Shown here in pieces: positions 7,060 to 9,122 of a stretch of 9,122 nucleotides of DNA. This DNA comes from an uncultured Clostridium sp. (GTDB lineage: Bacteria > Bacillota > Clostridia > TANB77 > CAG-508). The translations under genes and the position numbers were made by a program. Location: contig USHY01000038.1 of assembly GCA_900554635.1 (NCBI GenBank), positions 1 to 9,122 of the forward strand, in the 5' to 3' direction. Within the stretch, counting starts at the first letter, position 1, and every line of letters starts with the position of its first letter. Under the pieces are notes generated by a model. It was not told the DNA's origin. It did not search any database and saw only the letters and a list, made by a program, of their open reading frames with translations.

Positions 7060-7588
7060 AAGAGGCCTGCAAAGATTGTAATAAGTGTAAGCTATGTAAT
7101 GGAAGAAAAAATGTGGTAATTGGTACAGGAAATAAAAATGCTGATTTAATGTTCATAGGTGAGGGGCCAGGAGCAGATGAGGATGTTCAGGGAATACCTT
7201 TTGTTGGGAAAGCACGGACAACTTATGAATAAAGCTTTTGTTGGAGTAGGAATTAATAGGGAAGCAGTGTATATTGCAAATATAGTAAAGTGTAGGCCAC
7301 CTCAAAACAGAAATCCAGAAAAGGATGAGGCTGATGCGTGCAGAGATTATATTGTTTCTCAAATAAAGCTAGTAAATCCGAAAATTATAGTTTTGCTTCG
7401 GAAGTGTAGCACTTAAAAATATACTAGGTGAGGAATATGGAATTACTGCAAGCAGAGGGAAATGGTTTGAGAAAGATGGAATAAAGATTTTACCAACTTT
7501 TCATCCAGCAGCACTTTTAAGAGATGAGAGTAAAAAGATATTTTTTTGGAGAGATTTAAAGCTAGCAAAGAAGGAGTTGAATTCTTAA
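7035..7588 (+). CDS. Family 4 uracil-DNA glycosylase (iron-sulfur type), split by two +1 frameshifts
   Basis: This enzyme would remove uracil from DNA to start base-excision repair. The 183-residue protein is assembled from three frames: 7035-7214, 7216-7398 and 7400-7588, dropping one C at 7215 and one at 7399. All family features survive: cluster cysteines in CNKCKLC (Cys18 and Cys21 most likely the ligands), then Cys86 in NIVKCRPP and Cys102, 16 residues later; motif A GEGPGADED (42-50); PFVGKAG (55-61); VLLGSVA (119-125); and motif B HPAALLR (156-162). Both joins fall on conserved glycines (Gly61, Gly122). Without shifting, the first frame stops at 7232 after 65 codons and the second at 7416. 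The ATG has GGAGGAAA in front and overlaps coaE. No internal stop or lost motif suggests decay, so I favour a working gene needing recoding over a pseudogene. The alternatives are a recent pseudogene or sequence error. Confidence 0.85.
7215..7218 (+). other. Proposed +1 recoding site CGG-A in the glycosylase gene (Gly61)
   Basis: The zero frame reads GCA CGG ACA and reaches TAA (7230-7232) within five codons. Skipping C7215 gives GCA GGA CAA and yields PFVGKAGQLM, the strongly conserved loop after motif A of family-4 enzymes. GCA to CAC would not re-pair with tRNA-Ala, arguing against P-site slippage. There is no Shine-Dalgarno-like stimulator immediately upstream, as seen at prfB. Confidence 0.75.
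7399..7402 (+). other. Proposed +1 recoding site CGG-A in the glycosylase gene (Gly122)
   Basis: The zero frame reads CTT CGG AAG and reaches TAA (7414-7416) within six codons. Skipping C7399 gives CTT GGA AGT and yields VLLGSVALKNILG, the conserved strand-turn-helix that precedes the HPAALLR motif. Of the three sites only this one has a P-site codon (CTT) that could re-pair after sliding (to TTC). Confidence 0.75.
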
Positions 7589-7591
7589 ATG

Positions 7592-7630
7592 AAAATAGAG
7601 CACTTCCGTATGGAAATGCTCTAAATTTTT
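7592..7630. terminator. Two-way terminator between the glycosylase gene and htrA
   Basis: TAGAGCA (7596-7602) pairs with TGCTCTA (7617-7623). The stem continues inward, after one mismatch, with TTCC against GGAA around a GTAT loop. T-rich sequence (ATTTTTATTT) follows on the + strand, and AAAA precedes the stem, giving a T run on the minus strand. The hairpin sits in the 49-nt gap between two converging genes and can end both transcripts. Confidence 0.85.
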
Positions 7631-7637
7631 ATTTATG

Positions 7638-8828
7638 TTATTGTTCACCTAGAATAACATTAACTTTTTTATATTCATTTTTTCTATAGAATTCAATTTC
7701 TACTGTATCTCCAATATTTTTTGTGTTTTTTATTTCATTTAATTCATCCATTGTAGCAACTTGTTTTCCATCGAATTTAACAATAACATCTCCAGATGTT
7801 AAACCAGCTTGTTCAGCACCACTGCTTTTTACAACACTATCTACATAAATTCCTTTTGTTAGTCCATTTCTTATAGCAGTTGCTTCATCTATGGCTAAGC
7901 CAGATATTCCTAAAAAAGGTCTTGTAATTTTTCCTTTTTCAATTAATTCTTTATAAATACTTATAGTATCATTAATTGGTATTGCAAAGCTTACACCTTC
8001 AATTCCAGAGCCTGCAAGTTTAAGAGTTGTAATTCCAATTACCTGTCCTTTGCTATTAACTAATGCACCACCACTGTTTCCAGAGTTTATTGCACAGTCA
8101 GCTTGAATAACTTTATATACTCTATTATCAACAGTCATTTCTCTGTTTAGGGCACTAATAATTCCTGCAGTTACGGAATTCTTTAATCCGTAAGGGTCAC
8201 CGATTGCTAAAACAAATTCACCAACTAGTACAGAGCTTGAGTCTCCAAATTCTGCAGCTGTAAGGCCGGTTTTATCAATTTTTAGAACTGCTAAATCAGT
8301 TTGGTCATCAGAGCCAACTATTGTTGCATCATATTCAGTTTTATCGCCATAAAGTGTTACCTTAATTGATTTTGCATCTGAAACTTGATAAAATGAAGAT
8401 GAATCAGAAGAGCTTATAACATGGTTGTTTGTAAGTATATAACCATCTTCACTAATAATAACACCAGAACCAGAACCTGAACTTGTTTTTGCAAGTCCCA
8501 TATAGTTTATATCATATTCTACAGATATGCTTACCATAGATGGCAAGGCTTTATTGGCTGCATAAATTGCAGTATCTGAATAATTAGAAAGTGAAACCTG
8601 AGATAAATTTGCATTAAAAACCTCAGAAATACTATTATTATGACCTGAAGCAGTATCAACAGTATCACTACCAGCCGTAGAGAAATTACTATAAATTAAA
8701 ACAGCACAAACAGCTCCTACAATAGCTGAAATGAATGATATTAAAACCGTTTTGAAAACAGATTTAACATTTGAACTTGAACTCTTAGACATCTCGAATT
8801 TTTGGAAAAAATCATTATTGTTTTCCAT
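7638..8828 (-). CDS. htrA: Membrane-anchored trypsin-like serine protease with PDZ domain (HtrA/DegP family)
   Basis: This is a protein-quality-control protease of the HtrA/DegP/DegQ family acting on the outer face of the membrane. I start it at the ATG ending at 8828 (396 residues, beginning MENNNDFF), because GGAGGT lies 7 nt before it. An upstream in-frame ATG at 8843 overlaps the ribosome site itself. Residues 1-26 are cytosolic, about 27-48 form one membrane helix with no cysteine lipobox, and a low-complexity Ser/Asn linker runs to about 85. The protease domain shows the triad His136 (ILTNNHV), Asp178 (TDLAVLK) and Ser252 (GNSGGAL). One PDZ domain spans about 303-394, starting RPFLGI. 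The layout matches Bacillota HtrA/HtrB/YyxA. No partner sensor kinase or CtsR/CssR-type site is visible. The frame is intact with no in-frame CGG. Which paralogue it is cannot be told. Confidence 0.93.
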   Translation of the reverse strand: MENNNDFFQKFEMSKSSSSNVKSVFKTVLISFISAIVGAVCAVLIYSNFSTAGSDTVDTASGHNNSISEVFNANLSQVSLSNYSDTAIYAANKALPSMVSISVEYDINYMGLAKTSSGSGSGVIISEDGYILTNNHVISSSDSSSFYQVSDAKSIKVTLYGDKTEYDATIVGSDDQTDLAVLKIDKTGLTAAEFGDSSSVLVGEFVLAIGDPYGLKNSVTAGIISALNREMTVDNRVYKVIQADCAINSGNSGGALVNSKGQVIGITTLKLAGSGIEGVSFAIPINDTISIYKELIEKGKITRPFLGISGLAIDEATAIRNGLTKGIYVDSVVKSSGAEQAGLTSGDVIVKFDGKQVATMDELNEIKNTKNIGDTVEIEFYRKNEYKKVNVILGEQ

Positions 8829-8849
8829 AAACATTACCTCCATAAATAT

Positions 8850-8877
8850 ATTATACTTAACAAAAATAATAATACAA
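8850..8877 (-). promoter_or_regulatory. Sigma-A type promoter of htrA
   Basis: On the minus strand TTGTAT (8877-8872) and a perfect TATAAT (8855-8850) are separated by 16 nt. The start of transcription would fall close to 8843, leaving a very short leader that holds the GGAGGT ribosome site. This makes the ATG at 8843 an unlikely start and supports 8828. Confidence 0.65.
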
Positions 8878-8951
8878 GCTGAACATTAAAAAATAATTAA
8901 ATTAATATATATTTTTATATTAAATTTGTAAAAAAATTTTTAAAAATATAC

Positions 8952-8968
8952 ACTCAAATTTACTCAAA
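8952..8968 (+). repeat. Direct repeat ACTCAAA, 10 bp apart, upstream of a -35 box
   Basis: ACTCAAA occurs at 8952-8958 and again at 8962-8968, one helical turn apart. The second copy ends 5 nt before the TTGACA of the following promoter. This geometry is typical of sites for response regulators or other activators that bind direct repeats beside RNA polymerase. The repeat is short and the DNA is AT-rich, so chance is not excluded. Confidence 0.35.
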
Positions 8969-8973
8969 AAGTA

Positions 8974-9002
8974 TTGACAATAAGGAGCAAATAGGATAAA
9001 CT
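8974..9002 (+). promoter_or_regulatory. Promoter of the gene starting at 9090
   Basis: A consensus TTGACA (8974-8979) is followed after 17 nt by TAAACT (8997-9002). Transcription would start near 9009, giving a leader of about 80 nt, unusually long for this window, before the AAGGAGGA ribosome site (9073-9080). The leader begins with the imperfect dyad at 9008-9030. The promoter is divergent from that of htrA, with about 95 bp between the two -35 boxes. Confidence 0.7.
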
Positions 9003-9007
9003 ATCAA

Positions 9008-9030
9008 TGTAAATTTTAAAAAAGTTTACA
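9008..9030. repeat. Dyad TGTAAA-N11-TTTACA in the leader of the last gene
   Basis: The arms TGTAAA (9008-9013) and TTTACA (9025-9030) are perfect inverse complements around an 11-nt AT spacer, at or just after the predicted transcription start. This could be an operator for a repressor or a weak leader hairpin. The support is only its position and symmetry. Confidence 0.3.
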
Positions 9031-9089
9031 AAAAGCAAATAAACAACCAAAGTAAAAACTTAATAAATTTTTAAGGAGGAGAACAGAAA

Positions 9090-9122
9090 ATGAATTTTAA
9101 ATTAAAAAACAAATCTGGAATA
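9090..9122 (+). CDS. Start of an unidentified gene, possibly prepilin-like (partial, runs off the window)
   Basis: Only 11 codons are present: MNFKLKNKSGI. The ATG is supported by AAGGAGGA at 9-nt spacing and by a consensus promoter upstream, so a gene start is well supported. The short Lys/Asn-rich head ending in Ser-Gly-Ile resembles the leader of type IV prepilin-like proteins. In those proteins a basic peptide ends in Gly just before a hydrophobic helix, often ITLI or FTLI. With so few residues this is a guess; any function beyond 'new gene begins here' is not established. Confidence 0.6.
   Translation, partial: MNFKLKNKSGI

Noticed and set aside
6423..7402. Sequencing or assembly error as the cause of the three extra C bases
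   Set aside because: None lies in a homopolymer, all sit before GGA, and many other GGA codons in the window are undisturbed. Kept as the main alternative to be settled with raw reads.
6423..7402. Plain reassignment of CGG to another amino acid
   Set aside because: Changing the residue does not restore the frame; each site needs one base to be skipped before the conserved protein resumes.
7396..7404. CTTCGGAAG as a UUCG-type hairpin driving the frameshift
   Set aside because: The stem would be only about three base pairs, and the other two sites have no counterpart.
7035..7588. Reading the glycosylase as an ordinary pseudogene with two random frameshifts
   Set aside because: Both lesions are the same insertion in the same context, match a third one in an essential gene, and leave all motifs intact with no stop in the restored frame. 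Decay would give varied damage. Not fully excluded without reads.
8829..8843. htrA start at the ATG ending at 8843
   Set aside because: It overlaps the GGAGGT ribosome site that serves the ATG at 8828 and lies almost at the predicted transcription start.
8902..8923. AT-only hairpin (TTAATATA against TATATTAA) between htrA and the last gene
   Set aside because: It contains no G or C and is of a kind expected by chance in this composition; it is not placed at either gene's end.
1..9122. tRNA, rRNA, CRISPR arrays, insertion sequences, riboswitches
   Set aside because: I saw no cloverleaf, repeat-spacer pattern, transposase or known riboswitch core on either strand.

Overview
The window is a compact, very AT-rich stretch of bacterial chromosome. 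Its proteins are rich in Lys, Asn, Ile and Glu, its Arg codons are almost all AGA, and it carries strong Shine-Dalgarno sequences, AddB-type recombination and an HtrA-like protease with one transmembrane segment. This points to a low-GC Bacillota, most likely an uncultured Clostridia lineage. That placement is an inference. Stops are TAA and TAG, TGG is Trp, and I see no TGA used as a sense codon.

Layout. Positions 1-164 hold the gyrA promoter and a 10-bp inverted repeat. gyrA (165-2597) stands alone and ends in a strong hairpin terminator (2608-2650). A new promoter (2662-2690) then drives a tightly packed + strand operon: addB (2716-6006), coaD (5994-6465 with a +1 frameshift), coaE (6475-7059) and a family-4 uracil-DNA glycosylase (7035-7588 with two +1 frameshifts). 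The genes overlap or lie within about 10 nt of each other. The operon combines DNA break and uracil repair with the last two steps of coenzyme A synthesis. It converges on a minus-strand htrA/degP-like protease gene (7638-8828), with a two-way hairpin terminator between them. A divergent promoter region (8829-9089) leads into the first 11 codons of a gene that runs off the end and may encode a prepilin-like protein.

Main observation. coaD and the glycosylase gene together contain three +1 frameshifts, and all three have the same form. An in-frame CGG codon stands where the protein family has a conserved glycine, and dropping the C (reading CGG-A as GGA, Gly) restores the conserved protein. 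By my reading these are the only three in-frame CGG triplets in roughly 2,800 codons. About fifteen other CGG strings occur in the same genes, all out of frame, and none disturbs the reading frame. Random sequencing error or ordinary gene decay would not be expected to produce this. I propose that in this organism CGG is not read as arginine but is a +1 frameshift codon, with CGGA giving Gly. It could work through a missing tRNA-Arg(CCG) with out-of-frame entry of tRNA-Gly, or through a dedicated four-base-reading tRNA-Gly. This is inference from sequence alone and needs the rest of the genome to test.
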